DNA of 64,000 nucleotides from Rhodobacterales bacterium HKCCE2091. Its GTDB lineage: Bacteria; Pseudomonadota; Alphaproteobacteria; Rhodobacterales; Rhodobacteraceae. Each line of letters begins with the position of its first letter. The first letter of the stretch is position 1. Location: the NCBI GenBank assembly GCA_015689685.1, contig WVSL01000020.1:1-64000 (forward strand), in the 5' to 3' direction. The notes beneath the pieces were generated by a model. That model was not told where the DNA came from. It made no database searches and saw nothing but the letters and a program-made list of their open reading frames with translations. Shown here piece by piece: positions 39,237 through 47,970 of this stretch. The position numbers and the translations under genes are program-made.

Positions 39237-39908
39237 TCAAGCCCGGCGCCGTCGCCACGCGGCGGAGAGGCCGAGCGCCGCGAGCCCCGTCGCGGCGAGC
39301 GCGAGCCCGCCCGGAACCGGCACCGCGGCGGGTCCGGTTTCCAGCGTCAGGACGTAGCTGTCGAGCCGCTTGGGCGACCGCGCCTCCAGGTCGCCGATCC
39401 CGATGACCCACGTCCCGAGCGGCCCCTCCCCGACCAGCGCGGACAGCGGCGTGGCGGGCCGGAAGCTGCCGCTCGCGATCTCGTCGCCGCCGACCGGGTC
39501 GGCGGCCGCGTCGTCGAACAGGACCACGGCGGAGGACGCCTCGACCTGGTCGCCATAGGTCGCGCCCTCCGGACCCGTCGCGTCGAACACGAGATCGACC
39601 CGCGTGCCGGCGGGACTGACCAGCCACAGCGAGAGATCCCGGTTGGCAGTGTGGGAAATCGGCCGGGCGCAGGGGCCGAGCGGCGTTTCGAAAAACCCGC
39701 CGCAGACCGAGATCCCGAGGCTCAGCGTGAGACCGGACAGCATCCCGCCGGCGATATCCGCCGCCGTGACCTCCACCGGCACGGTGGCCGTGCCCGCGTC
39801 GACGAGCACGCCGGGCATGCCGGAAAACCCGGCGGTGGCGGAGAACAGCGGTTGCGACAGGGCGAGGGTCGCGGCGGCGGCCGCGGCGGCCAGGGTCATG
39901 CGTGACAT
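39237..39908 (-). CDS. exported P-domain-like protein with PEP-CTERM-type sorting tail
   Basis: 223 residues: a signal peptide (LAAAAAAATLALSQPLFSAT), a beta-rich domain resembling the proprotein-convertase P domain (SHTANRDLSLWLVSPAGTRV, GPLGTWVIGIGDLEA, RLDSYVLTLE), and a C-terminal VPVPGGLALAATGLAALGLS helix ending in AAWRRRRA. The V-P-(V/L)-P motif, membrane helix and Arg cluster are the tripartite sorting signal of the VPLPA/PEP-CTERM type cut by exosortase. No exosortase or polysaccharide genes lie nearby. Surface or matrix function is inferred. Confidence 0.78.
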   Translation of the reverse strand: MSRMTLAAAAAAATLALSQPLFSATAGFSGMPGVLVDAGTATVPVEVTAADIAGGMLSGLTLSLGISVCGGFFETPLGPCARPISHTANRDLSLWLVSPAGTRVDLVFDATGPEGATYGDQVEASSAVVLFDDAAADPVGGDEIASGSFRPATPLSALVGEGPLGTWVIGIGDLEARSPKRLDSYVLTLETGPAAVPVPGGLALAATGLAALGLSAAWRRRRA

Positions 39909-40095
39909 TCGAACGTCCCCGAAAAGACGCCCCCACGGGGCCCGAGGATAGGAACGAACGCCGCCCCCGGCAATCGCCGTGTCGCCCCCGCGCGCGCCGA
40001 AAGGCCGGGATCGGCGGGAACACGCAACCCGGACCCCATCGACCCGGTTACATCCCGGCGGCGGGCGGGCTAGACTCCGTCACGTCGCCGGTTTG

Positions 40096-40108
40096 CGACA
40101 TAGTGTCG
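40096..40108. promoter_or_regulatory. candidate operator upstream of the one-carbon/corrinoid cluster
   Basis: CGACA-TAG-TGTCG is an exact inverted repeat about 65-75 bases before the first gene of the cluster; flanking TTTG and AAAA extend the symmetry to roughly 21 bases with one mismatch pair. The regulator is not encoded in the window. Confidence 0.45.
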
Positions 40109-40171
40109 AAAATCGCACGCGACGCCGCCGCGCGCGCCCTATGTTGCGCCGGACCCGAGGAGGATTCGCAG

Positions 40172-40480
40172 ATGCCCGCCGTCACCATCGTCTACTGGCG
40201 CGATATTCCCGCGCAGGTGATCGTCGGCAAGGGCCGGGCCGGGGCCAAGCGCCCGCTGCCGGAACGTTTCGAACAGGCGATCGACCGCTGCGCCATGAAG
40301 GTCGGCGCGCGCGAGACCGACGCCTACCTCGCCGAGTGGCGCAAGGCCCCCGCCTACGACGCCGACGGCGAGCCGACCGAGATCGCCGCGGCGGAGGCCG
40401 AACGGCTCGACGCCAGCTACGACACCGCCCGCCTGAACGCGCTGATCGCCGCCGACGGGTGGGAACGACCCGCCGCCTGA
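40172..40480 (+). CDS. 'virulence factor' family small protein
   Basis: 102 residues from the ATG at 40172 with GAGGAGGATT upstream. The protein reads MPAVTIVYWRDIPAQVIVGK, RAGAKRPLPERFEQAIDRCA, METD-type AYLAEWRK: the conserved W(R)DIPAQV start defines the Pfam 'virulence factor' family. The name is historical; in alphaproteobacteria it is found with methyltetrahydrofolate/corrinoid genes, as here, and its role is unknown. It is 29 bases before the MetF-like gene. Confidence 0.85.
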   Translation: MPAVTIVYWRDIPAQVIVGKGRAGAKRPLPERFEQAIDRCAMKVGARETDAYLAEWRKAPAYDADGEPTEIAAAEAERLDASYDTARLNALIAADGWERPAA

Positions 40481-40509
40481 CCCGCCTTATGCGCCCCTGG
40501 GAGAGACTG

Positions 40510-41445
40510 ATGGCCCTTCTGAATTTCCGCCGCCCCGCCGCGTCCGAGCCTTCGCGTCCCGCCAACGGCGCGCTCGAGGCGTTCCTGCAGGACTACTCCA
40601 TCGAGGTGATGCCGCGCACCGCCGAGAAGGTGGAGGATTTCCGCGCGCTCCTGCCCGAGGGCACCCGGGTCTACATCGCCCATATCGACGGCACCGAGAT
40701 CGGGGACATGGTCGCCACCGCCAAGCGGCTCTCCGAGGCCGGGATGCAGGTGATGCCGCACTTCCCCGCCCGCTCGATCCCCGACCGCGCCACGCTCGCG
40801 GACTGGATCGCGCGCTACCGGGGCGAGGCCGGGGTCGACCAGGGCCTGATCCTCGCAGGCGGCATCGCCGAGCCGCGGGGCGAGTTCGAAAGCTCCATCC
40901 AGCTCCTGGAATCGGGCATGTTCGACGGCTTCCGGCGGCTTCACGTCGCGGGCCATCCCGAGGGCAACAAGGACATCGACCCGAACGGCGGCGACGCGGC
41001 GGTGATGGAGGCCCTGCGCTGGAAGCAGGCGTTCTCGAAGAACACCGACGCCGAGATGGCCATCGCGACCCAGTTCTGCTTCGACGCCGGGCCGATCATC
41101 GCATGGGCCGACCGCCTGCGCGCCGAGGGCATCACCCTGCCCGTCCATATCGGCATCGCCGGTCCCGCGAAGCTCCAGACGCTGATCAAGTTCGCCATCG
41201 CCTGCGGTGTCGGCCCCTCGCTCAAGGTCCTGCAGAAGCGCGCGATGGACGTGACCAAGCTGATGCTGCCCTACGAGCCGACGGACGTGCTGACCGCGCT
41301 GGCCGCGCACAAGGCCGCGAACCCGGAGTTCAACATCGAGCGGGTCCACTTCTTCCCCCTCGGCGGCATCAAGACCAACGCCAACTGGGCGATCGAGAAC
41401 GGTGGCGAGTCCACCCGGCCGGCGGAGCCCGCGGCGGAGGCATGA
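40510..41445 (+). CDS. MetF-like methylenetetrahydrofolate reductase
   Basis: 311 residues from the ATG at 40510 (GGGAGAGACTG upstream); an ATG seven codons earlier is possible. A TIM-barrel of the MTHFR superfamily: SIEVMPRTAEKVEDFRALLP, VMPHFPARSIPDRATL, LILAGGIAEPRGEFESSIQL, VAGHPEGNKDIDPNGGD and TQFCFDAGPIIAWADRLR. The usual enzyme interconverts methylene- and methyl-THF with FAD and NAD(P)H. Within this cluster it probably oxidises methyl-THF produced from methylated compounds. Its stop overlaps the HAD start (ATGA). Confidence 0.85.
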   Translation: MALLNFRRPAASEPSRPANGALEAFLQDYSIEVMPRTAEKVEDFRALLPEGTRVYIAHIDGTEIGDMVATAKRLSEAGMQVMPHFPARSIPDRATLADWIARYRGEAGVDQGLILAGGIAEPRGEFESSIQLLESGMFDGFRRLHVAGHPEGNKDIDPNGGDAAVMEALRWKQAFSKNTDAEMAIATQFCFDAGPIIAWADRLRAEGITLPVHIGIAGPAKLQTLIKFAIACGVGPSLKVLQKRAMDVTKLMLPYEPTDVLTALAAHKAANPEFNIERVHFFPLGGIKTNANWAIENGGESTRPAEPAAEA

Positions 41446-42107
41446 CCGGACCGGCGCTCCTGTTCGATCTCGACGGCACCATGCTCGACAGCGACCCGGT
41501 ACACCGCGAGATCTTCGCGGAACTCCTGGCCCCGCGCGGGATCGAGGTGGACGCGGCCTATTACGCCGAGGTGATCCACGGCCGGCTCAACGCCGACGTG
41601 TTCGCCGAGCTGATGCCCGACCACCCCGACCCGGTGGCGATGGGCGAGGAGAAGGAGGCCGAGTTCCGCCGCCGCCTGCCCCGCCCCTACCCGTCCATGC
41701 CCGGTGCCGGCGACCTCGTCGCCCGCGCCGACGCCGAGGGCTGGCCCAAGGCCGTCGTGACCAACGCCATGCGCGCCAACGCCGAGGCGATGCTGGAGGC
41801 GATCGGGCTGCGCGACCGGTTCGAGGTGATCGTCTCGGGCGAGGAATGCCCGCGCGCCAAGCCCGCGCCGGATCCCTACCTGGAGGCGATGCGCCTTCTC
41901 GGCGTGGACCCCGCCCGCGCCATCGCCTTCGAGGACAGCCCCGCCGGCCTCGCCGCCGCCAGGGCCGCCGGCGCCCATGTCGTCGGCATCGCCTCGTCGC
42001 TCTCGCCCGACACGCTCCGCGGCCACGGCGCCGCCGACGTGCTCAAGGATTTCACCGATCCGGCGCTCGCCGCGATCCTCGCCCGCTTCACAGGAGTCCC
42101 CGCATGA
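41442..42107 (+). CDS. HAD-superfamily phosphatase
   Basis: 221 residues. The four HAD motifs are visible: LLFDLDGTMLDSD (nucleophile Asp near 9), VVTNAM (Thr), KPAPDPYLEAM (Lys) and IAFEDSPAGLAAARAAG (acidic pair). The helical cap between motifs I and II places it with the beta-phosphoglucomutase/phosphoglycolate phosphatase group. Substrate unknown. It is translationally coupled at both ends (ATGA with the MetF-like gene and with the methyltransferase), so it works with them, possibly in metabolite repair. Confidence 0.87.
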   Translation: MTGPALLFDLDGTMLDSDPVHREIFAELLAPRGIEVDAAYYAEVIHGRLNADVFAELMPDHPDPVAMGEEKEAEFRRRLPRPYPSMPGAGDLVARADAEGWPKAVVTNAMRANAEAMLEAIGLRDRFEVIVSGEECPRAKPAPDPYLEAMRLLGVDPARAIAFEDSPAGLAAARAAGAHVVGIASSLSPDTLRGHGAADVLKDFTDPALAAILARFTGVPA

Positions 42108-43093
42108 CCACCCGCACCGTGCTCGAATCCAAGTCCAAGACCGTGGTCATCGGTTTCGACGAACCGTTCTGCGTCATCGGCGAACGGATCAACCCGACCG
42201 GCCGCAAGAAACTCGCCGCCGAACTGGAGGCCGGCGACTTCACCACCGTCGAGAAGGACGCGCTGGAACAGGTCGCCTGCGGCGCGATGGTGCTCGACGT
42301 GAACTCGGGCGCGGTCTTCACCAACAAGATGGCCGAGGATCCGCGCTACGCCGACAACAACTTCGTCGAGCCGACGCTGATGAAGGAACTGGTGGAACGG
42401 GTGCAGGCGCTGGTGGACGTGCCGCTCTGCATCGACTCCTCGGTCCCCGGCGCGCTGGAAAACGGCCTCGCCGCCGCCGAAGGCCGCCCGCTCCTGAACT
42501 CCGTCACCGGCGAGGAGGAGCGGCTCGAACTCGTCCTGCCGCTGGTGAAGAAATACAACGTCCCGGTCGTCGCCATCTCCAACGACGACACCGGCATCTC
42601 CGAGGACCCCGAGGTCCGCTTCGCGGTGGCGAAGAAGATCGTGGAACGCGCCGCCGATTTCGGCATCCCGGCCCACGACATCGTGGTCGATCCGCTGGTC
42701 ATGCCGATCGGCGCGATGGCGACGGCGGGCCAGCAGGTCTTCACCCTCGTCCGCCGGCTCCGCGACGAGCTTGGCGTGAACACGACCTGCGGCGCGTCGA
42801 ACATCTCCTTCGGGCTTCCGAACCGCCACGGGATCAACGCGGCCTTCCTGCCGATGGCGATCGGCGCGGGCATGACCTCGGCGATCATGAACCCGGTCCG
42901 CTCGGTCGAGATGGAGGCGATCAACGCCGCCAACTTCCTGATGAACCACGACCCGAACGGCGGCACCTGGATCCGCTTCGCCAAGGTCCTGGAGGCGGTG
43001 AAGGAAGGCGCGACCTTCCCCGAGGCCGCGCAGGCGGCGCAGGCATCGGGCCGCGCCGGCGGACGCCGCGGCGGACGCCGCCGGGCGGGCTGA
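42104..43093 (+). CDS. methyltetrahydrofolate:corrinoid methyltransferase (pterin-binding family)
   Basis: 329 residues, CAGGAG upstream of the ATG. A TIM barrel of the dihydropteroate-synthase-like fold: VIGERINPTGRKKLAAEL (pterin loop), GAMVLDVNSG, CIDSSVPGALENGL, LLNSVTGEEERL, DIVVDPLVMPIGA, NTTCGASNISFGLPNRHGIN (the typical corrinoid methyltransferase signature) and MAIGAGMTSAIMNPVR. It moves a methyl group between THF and a corrinoid protein. The tail (residues about 315-329) is Gly/Arg-rich (GGRRGGRRRAG), as is that of the activator encoded downstream. Confidence 0.9.
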   Translation: MTTRTVLESKSKTVVIGFDEPFCVIGERINPTGRKKLAAELEAGDFTTVEKDALEQVACGAMVLDVNSGAVFTNKMAEDPRYADNNFVEPTLMKELVERVQALVDVPLCIDSSVPGALENGLAAAEGRPLLNSVTGEEERLELVLPLVKKYNVPVVAISNDDTGISEDPEVRFAVAKKIVERAADFGIPAHDIVVDPLVMPIGAMATAGQQVFTLVRRLRDELGVNTTCGASNISFGLPNRHGINAAFLPMAIGAGMTSAIMNPVRSVEMEAINAANFLMNHDPNGGTWIRFAKVLEAVKEGATFPEAAQAAQASGRAGGRRGGRRRAG

Positions 43094-43136
43094 ACACCCG
43101 ATTGACCGCGCCGGGCGAAGGGATCATTTTCGGGGC

Positions 43137-43868
43137 TTGGACCCGGACCAGGATCACCTCGCCCGTCGCTCCCCGACCGATGGCGGCGATCCGGCGGTGC
43201 CGGTCCCGCCGCCGCTGTCCCATTCGCTGCTCCGGATCGCCCTGCGGCTCGCGGTGGTCGTGGCCATCGCGGTCGCCGCGAACGCGCTGATCCACGAACT
43301 CATGGCCCTGACCGACCGGCTGCCGGAGGCGCGGCGCGGCCCTGCCCAGGCGGCGATCCTGGTCGCGGCGCTGGCGATCTACGCCGTCCTCATCGCCCTG
43401 CCCTTCGTGCCGGGGATCGAGATCGGCATGACGCTCCTGCTGATGAACGGCCAGTCGGTCGCGCCCTTCGTCTACGCCGCCACCGTCGCCGGGCTCTCGC
43501 TCGCCTATGCCACCGGCCGGCTGGTGCCCGAACGGTCCCTGCGCCGGCTGGCGCTCGACCTGCGGCTGGTGTCGCTCGGCCACCTCTTCGACCGCATCGC
43601 CCCCCTCGGCCCGGCCGAACGGCTCGACCACCTCCGCGACAGCCTGCCCGGCCGGTTCGGGCCGGTACTCGTCCGCTGGCGCTACGTCCTGCTCGCGGTG
43701 CTCATCAACACCCCCGGCAACGGCCTTCTCGGCGGCGGCGGCGGCCTGTCGCTTCTCGCCGGTCTCAGCCGCGCCTTCCTGCCGCTGCCGACGCTCGTGA
43801 CCTTCGCGCTCGCCGTCGCCCCGGTGCCGCTCCTGGTGTGGTTTCTCGGCCCCGACATCGTCCGCTAG
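43137..43868 (+). CDS. integral membrane protein, possibly TVP38/VTT-like
   Basis: 243 residues from a TTG at 43137; no ATG gives a comparable product. Membrane segments include VVVAIAVAANALIHELMAL, AILVAALAIYAVLIALPFVP, and LLAVLINTPGNGLLGGGGG. The PFVPGIEIGMTLLLMNG and AYATGRLVP blocks recall the VTT/DedA-related fold (FIPG-E), but this is not a firm match. It lies 43 bases after the methyltransferase and before the activator gene; its link to them is unclear. Confidence 0.65.
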   Translation: MDPDQDHLARRSPTDGGDPAVPVPPPLSHSLLRIALRLAVVVAIAVAANALIHELMALTDRLPEARRGPAQAAILVAALAIYAVLIALPFVPGIEIGMTLLLMNGQSVAPFVYAATVAGLSLAYATGRLVPERSLRRLALDLRLVSLGHLFDRIAPLGPAERLDHLRDSLPGRFGPVLVRWRYVLLAVLINTPGNGLLGGGGGLSLLAGLSRAFLPLPTLVTFALAVAPVPLLVWFLGPDIVR

Positions 43869-43943
43869 GGCGCTGACGCCGCCAGCCCGCCACGCGACGC
43901 TTTCGGCCTGTTGCCGCGGCGCGCTTTCGCTATATCGGGGGGC

Positions 43944-45986
43944 ATGACCCAGGACCCTCTCGTCATCTTCACCCCGTCCGGCAAGCGCGGCCGCGTCGCG
44001 CGGGGCACGCCCGTCCTGACCGCCGCGCGGCAGCTCGGCGTCGATCTCGACAGCGTCTGCGGCGGGCGCGGCATCTGCTCCAAGTGCCAGGTCGCGCCTT
44101 CCTTCGGCGACTTCCCCAAGCACGGTGTCCACGCCGCGGAGGACGCGCTGTCACCCCGCAACGCGGTGGAGGACCGTTACGACCGCGTGCGCGGCCTGAA
44201 ACCCGGTCGCCGCCTCGGCTGCCAGGCGCAGATCCTGGGCGACATGGTCATCGACGTGCCGCCCGAAAGCCAGGTCCACCGCCAGGTCGTGCGCAAGGCG
44301 GCATCGGCCAGGCCGATCACGATGGACCCGGCTACGCGCCTCGTCCTTGTCGAGGTGGCGGAGCCCGACATGCACGAGCCCTCGGGCGACTTCGAGCGGG
44401 TCAAGGCGGCGCTGAAGGACCAATGGGGGATCGAGGGCGTCACCGCCGGGCTTCCGGTTCTGGCCAAGCTCCAGCCCGCGCTCCGCAAGGGCAACTGGCA
44501 GGTGAGCCTCGCCCTGCACCAGCCTGCGAACGCGGAAGAATTCGAGATGCTCGACGTCTGGCCCGGCCTTCACGAAGGCGGGCTCTACGGCCTCGCCGTC
44601 GATCTCGGATCGACCACCATCGCCGCCCATCTCTGCGACCTCGCGGATGGCCGCGTGCTGGCGTCGTCCGGGCTGATGAACCCGCAGATCCGCTTCGGCG
44701 AGGATCTCATGTCGCGAGTGTCCTACGCGATGATGAACCCCGGCGGCGACGCGGAGATGACCCGCGCGGTGCGCGAGGCGCTCGACCGGCTGGCGACCGA
44801 GATCGCGGCGGAAGGCGGCATCGACCCGAAGCTGATCGTGGAAACCGTCTTCGTGATGAACCCGGTCATGCATCACCTCCTGCTCGGCATCGACCCGGTG
44901 GAGCTTGGCCAGGCACCCTTCGCGCTGGCGACCTCCGGCGCGATGACCCTGGCCGCCCGCGACCTCGACCTGGCCGCGATCAACCCGCAGGCCCGCACCT
45001 ACATCCTGCCCTGCATCGCGGGCCATGTCGGCGCGGACGCGGCGGGCGTGGCGCTGGCGGAGGAACCCGACCGCTCCGACGACCTCGTGCTGGTGGTCGA
45101 TGTCGGAACCAACGCCGAGATCCTGCTCGGCGACCGAAACGGCGTGCTCGCCTGCTCCTCCCCCACGGGCCCCGCCTTCGAGGGCGCGCAGATCTCGTCA
45201 GGCCAGCGCGCGGCCCCCGGCGCCATCGAACGGCTGGAAATCGACCCCGCGACCAAGGAACCCCGCTTCCGCGTCATCGGCTGCGATCTCTGGTCCGACG
45301 ATCCGGGCTTCGCGGAGGCCACGAAAGGCACCGGCATCACCGGCATCTGCGGCTCCGGCATCATCGAGGCCGTGGCCGAGATGCGGATGGCGGGCCTTCT
45401 CGACCCTTCCGGCCTGATCGGATCGGCCGAGAGAACCGGCACCGCGCGCTGCGAGCCCACGGGCCGCACCCACGCCTACCTCGTCCACGACGCGACCGAG
45501 ACCGGCGGCACCCGGATCACAGTCACGCAGGGCGACATCCGTGCGATCCAGCTCGCCAAGTCAGCGCTCTACGCCGGCGCGCGGCTCCTGATGGATCAAC
45601 GCGGCGTCGACCGGGTCGACCGAATCGTGCTGGCGGGCGCCTTCGGGGCTCATATCTCGCCCAGGCACGCGATGGTGCTCGGCATGATCCCCGACGCCCC
45701 GCTCGACAAGGTGACGAGCGCGGGCAACGCCGCGGGCCACGGCGCGCGCATCGCGCTCTGCAACCGTGCGGCGCGGACCCGGATCGAGGAAACCGTGCGC
45801 CACATCCACAAGGTCGAGACCGCGATCGAGCCCCGGTTCCAGGAACATTTCGTCGCCGCCAACGCGATCCCGCATGCAAGCGACCCGTTTCCGGAACTGT
45901 CGTCCGTGGTCACGCTGCCCGATGTCCATTTCGGCGCATCCTCGGGCGGTGAGGACGGCGGCCGCAGGCGGCGCAGGCGCGGCTGA
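43944..45986 (+). CDS. corrinoid protein reductive activator (ASKHA/DUF4445, RACo-like)
   Basis: 680 residues. An N-terminal [2Fe-2S] ferredoxin domain has C39, C45, C48 (VCGGRGICSKCQ) and C93 (LGCQAQ). A linker follows, then a large ASKHA ATPase (about 215-640) with YGLAVDLGSTTIAAHLCDL, VVDVGTNAEILLGDRNG and ITGICGSGIIEAVAEM. Such proteins use ATP to reduce inactive Co(II)-corrinoid back to Co(I), so the cluster handles corrinoid-dependent methyl transfer. The tail ends GGEDGGRRRRRRG, basic like that of the methyltransferase. The corrinoid protein itself is not in this window. Confidence 0.9.
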   Translation: MTQDPLVIFTPSGKRGRVARGTPVLTAARQLGVDLDSVCGGRGICSKCQVAPSFGDFPKHGVHAAEDALSPRNAVEDRYDRVRGLKPGRRLGCQAQILGDMVIDVPPESQVHRQVVRKAASARPITMDPATRLVLVEVAEPDMHEPSGDFERVKAALKDQWGIEGVTAGLPVLAKLQPALRKGNWQVSLALHQPANAEEFEMLDVWPGLHEGGLYGLAVDLGSTTIAAHLCDLADGRVLASSGLMNPQIRFGEDLMSRVSYAMMNPGGDAEMTRAVREALDRLATEIAAEGGIDPKLIVETVFVMNPVMHHLLLGIDPVELGQAPFALATSGAMTLAARDLDLAAINPQARTYILPCIAGHVGADAAGVALAEEPDRSDDLVLVVDVGTNAEILLGDRNGVLACSSPTGPAFEGAQISSGQRAAPGAIERLEIDPATKEPRFRVIGCDLWSDDPGFAEATKGTGITGICGSGIIEAVAEMRMAGLLDPSGLIGSAERTGTARCEPTGRTHAYLVHDATETGGTRITVTQGDIRAIQLAKSALYAGARLLMDQRGVDRVDRIVLAGAFGAHISPRHAMVLGMIPDAPLDKVTSAGNAAGHGARIALCNRAARTRIEETVRHIHKVETAIEPRFQEHFVAANAIPHASDPFPELSSVVTLPDVHFGASSGGEDGGRRRRRRG

Positions 45987-46009
45987 TCCGCCGCGCCCGC
46001 GGGCACCCG

Positions 46010-47206
46010 TCAGTTGCTCGTCGGCAGGCCGAGCGCGGCCATCTCGGCCACCACGTCCTCGGTGTACATCGCGACGTTCAGGTTGTAGGGGCCGCGCTCT
46101 CCGGGGCGGCTGTGCGACTCCACGCCCACGACCCGGAAGCCTGAGCCGGTATCGACGAAGAGCGGCGAGCCGGAATCGCCCTGCAGCGTGTCGCACTCGT
46201 GATACAACTCGTTCGGCTCGCCGATGCCGACGAAGGGGCAGCCGATATGGCCGGTCAGAACCCCCTGCTGGTCGTAACTGTAGCCAGCCTGCAGGATCTG
46301 CGGCCCGCCGCCGGCCTCCAGCTCCGCGACATCGCCCGGCGCGAACGGGCCGACCGACATCCATCCCAGGTCCTCCCCGATCGGGTCGGCGAGGAACAGG
46401 AAGGCGAAGTCGGTGCCCGGCTCCTCGCCGTTCAGCCAGCCCGCCGGAACGTGGTAGCCGGTGATCTCCGACGACGCGACGTAGCCGCCACGGTCGAACC
46501 CGGCATAGAACGCCTGCGGCTGGTAGTTCACGAGCCCCTCGTTGGCGATGCAATGCGCCGCCGTCAGCACCGTGGACGGCCCCACCAGCGCACCCGTGCA
46601 GCTTGCCTCGTCGAGGTCGACGAAGCCGATCATGTTCCACGGCGCGGTCTCCGCCTCGACCTCCACCCGGTCGTCCTCGCCGAAGAAGGCGACGGTGAAA
46701 TCGGTGGTCATGAAGGCGCCGACCTCGGTGAAGGCGAGCGTTGCGGGCGGGTATTCGCCGTCCGTGGGGGCGAAGGTGCCGACCCAGATGTCGTACTGGC
46801 CCGACAACGGGGTGTCGAACTCGATCCCCGGGTTCAGCGCCATCATGTCGTCGTTGCAGTGCCAGGCCCCGTCCGGTGTGTTCACCAGCAGCACCGTGTC
46901 CTCCCGCGAATCGACGTAGATCGCCAGCGGATACTGGTCGCCCGCCTCGTAGTGCAGCCGGAAATCGGGCGCGTCGGCGAAGTAGCCGACACAGCGCGCG
47001 CCGGTGCTGTCGTCGGAGTACTCGCCCCGGTTCATGCCGCCCGCCAGGACGCTGATCCAGTTCGGATCGGGCAGGAAGCCGGTGGCGATGGTGACCACGC
47101 CGAAGGTGGGCGGCAGGGTGTAGTCCTGCGCCGTGGCGGGGGCCGCGAAGGGAAGCATCGCCGCGACCAGGACGGCCGCGGAAAGACGTCGAACGGAAAT
47201 GGACAT
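46010..47206 (-). CDS. secreted trypsin-like serine protease
   Basis: 398 residues from the ATG at 47206: signal peptide VLVAAMLPFAAPATA, an N-terminal beta domain (about 70-165; DTVLLVNTPDGAWHCNDD, PLSGQYDIWVGTF, resembling pre-peptidase domains) and a chymotrypsin-fold domain (about 190-398) with a complete triad: H218 in VLTAAHC, D266 in TDFAFLFL and S345 in QGDSGSPLF. Several Cys suggest disulfides. Exported to periplasm or medium; substrate unknown. Single gene, convergent with the activator gene. Confidence 0.9.
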   Translation of the reverse strand: MSISVRRLSAAVLVAAMLPFAAPATAQDYTLPPTFGVVTIATGFLPDPNWISVLAGGMNRGEYSDDSTGARCVGYFADAPDFRLHYEAGDQYPLAIYVDSREDTVLLVNTPDGAWHCNDDMMALNPGIEFDTPLSGQYDIWVGTFAPTDGEYPPATLAFTEVGAFMTTDFTVAFFGEDDRVEVEAETAPWNMIGFVDLDEASCTGALVGPSTVLTAAHCIANEGLVNYQPQAFYAGFDRGGYVASSEITGYHVPAGWLNGEEPGTDFAFLFLADPIGEDLGWMSVGPFAPGDVAELEAGGGPQILQAGYSYDQQGVLTGHIGCPFVGIGEPNELYHECDTLQGDSGSPLFVDTGSGFRVVGVESHSRPGERGPYNLNVAMYTEDVVAEMAALGLPTSN

Positions 47207-47333
47207 GGGATGGCACCGGGCTGAAATGACGCCGCGAGTGTCCCACGCGGCGCGGCGCTTGGAAAGAGCCGCCCGCGCGCGCCCGCGCCCATCTTGACGA
47301 TCCCCCGCGGGTCGGACTATCTGCACGCCACGG

Positions 47334-47407
47334 GCGGGTGTAGCTCAATGGTAGAGCAGGAGCTTCCCAAGCTTAAGACGAGGGTTCGATTCCCTTCACC
47401 CGCTCCA
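47334..47407 (+). tRNA. tRNA-Gly (CCC anticodon)
   Basis: 74 nt with encoded CCA: acceptor GCGGGTG/CACCCGC, D arm GCTCAATGGTAGAGC, anticodon loop TTCCCAA (anticodon CCC, reading GGG), T arm GAGGGTTCGATTCCCTT. One anticodon-stem pair (G27-A43) is a mismatch, otherwise the fold is complete. Confidence 0.97.
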
Positions 47408-47481
47408 ATCGCCACCCCCGGACATCGCGACAGGACAGGCCCGCGCGCGCCACGTCGGGCCGAGCACGGAGCCGCCCCGGC

Positions 47482-47970
47482 ATGACCCAGTTGAGCGCCG
47501 CCGCCCGGTGGGAACACCGCATCTTCATCCTGACGCTGATCGGCAAGGCCGCGCTCGGCACGGCGCAGCTTCTGATCGCGGCAGGGATCTGGGCCGGCAT
47601 CGCCGCCCGGTTGCCCGGCATCGTCGAGCGCATGTTCGCCGCAGAAACCGCGCGCGATCCGACCGACTTCCTCGCCCGGCACCTGATCCGGCTGGCGGAA
47701 CTGATCCGGGCCTCCGACCTGTCCTTCTACCTGCTCTACTTCGCCTACCACGGTGTCCTGCACCTGGCCGTCGCCGCGGCGCTGCTCTACGGCGCGATGT
47801 GGGCCTATCCCGCGGGCATCCTGACGCTGGCCGCGTTCTGCGTGATCCAGACTGTGGAGTGGCTCCACGAGGGCGGGTTCATCCTGCCGCTCCTGACGCT
47901 GATCGACCTCGCCGTGATCTGGATGACCTGGGTGGAATGGCAGCGCAAGCGGCGCGCCCAGGCGGCCTAG
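47482..47970 (+). CDS. DUF2127-family membrane protein
   Basis: 162 residues, four membrane helices, with the family features RWEHRIFILTLIGKAALGTA near the start, YLLYFAYHGVLHLAVAAALL and YPAGILTLAAFCVIQTVE. Function unknown. Its stop overlaps the stop of the convergent dehalogenase gene within CTAG, leaving no room for a terminator between them. Confidence 0.85.
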   Translation: MTQLSAAARWEHRIFILTLIGKAALGTAQLLIAAGIWAGIAARLPGIVERMFAAETARDPTDFLARHLIRLAELIRASDLSFYLLYFAYHGVLHLAVAAALLYGAMWAYPAGILTLAAFCVIQTVEWLHEGGFILPLLTLIDLAVIWMTWVEWQRKRRAQAA

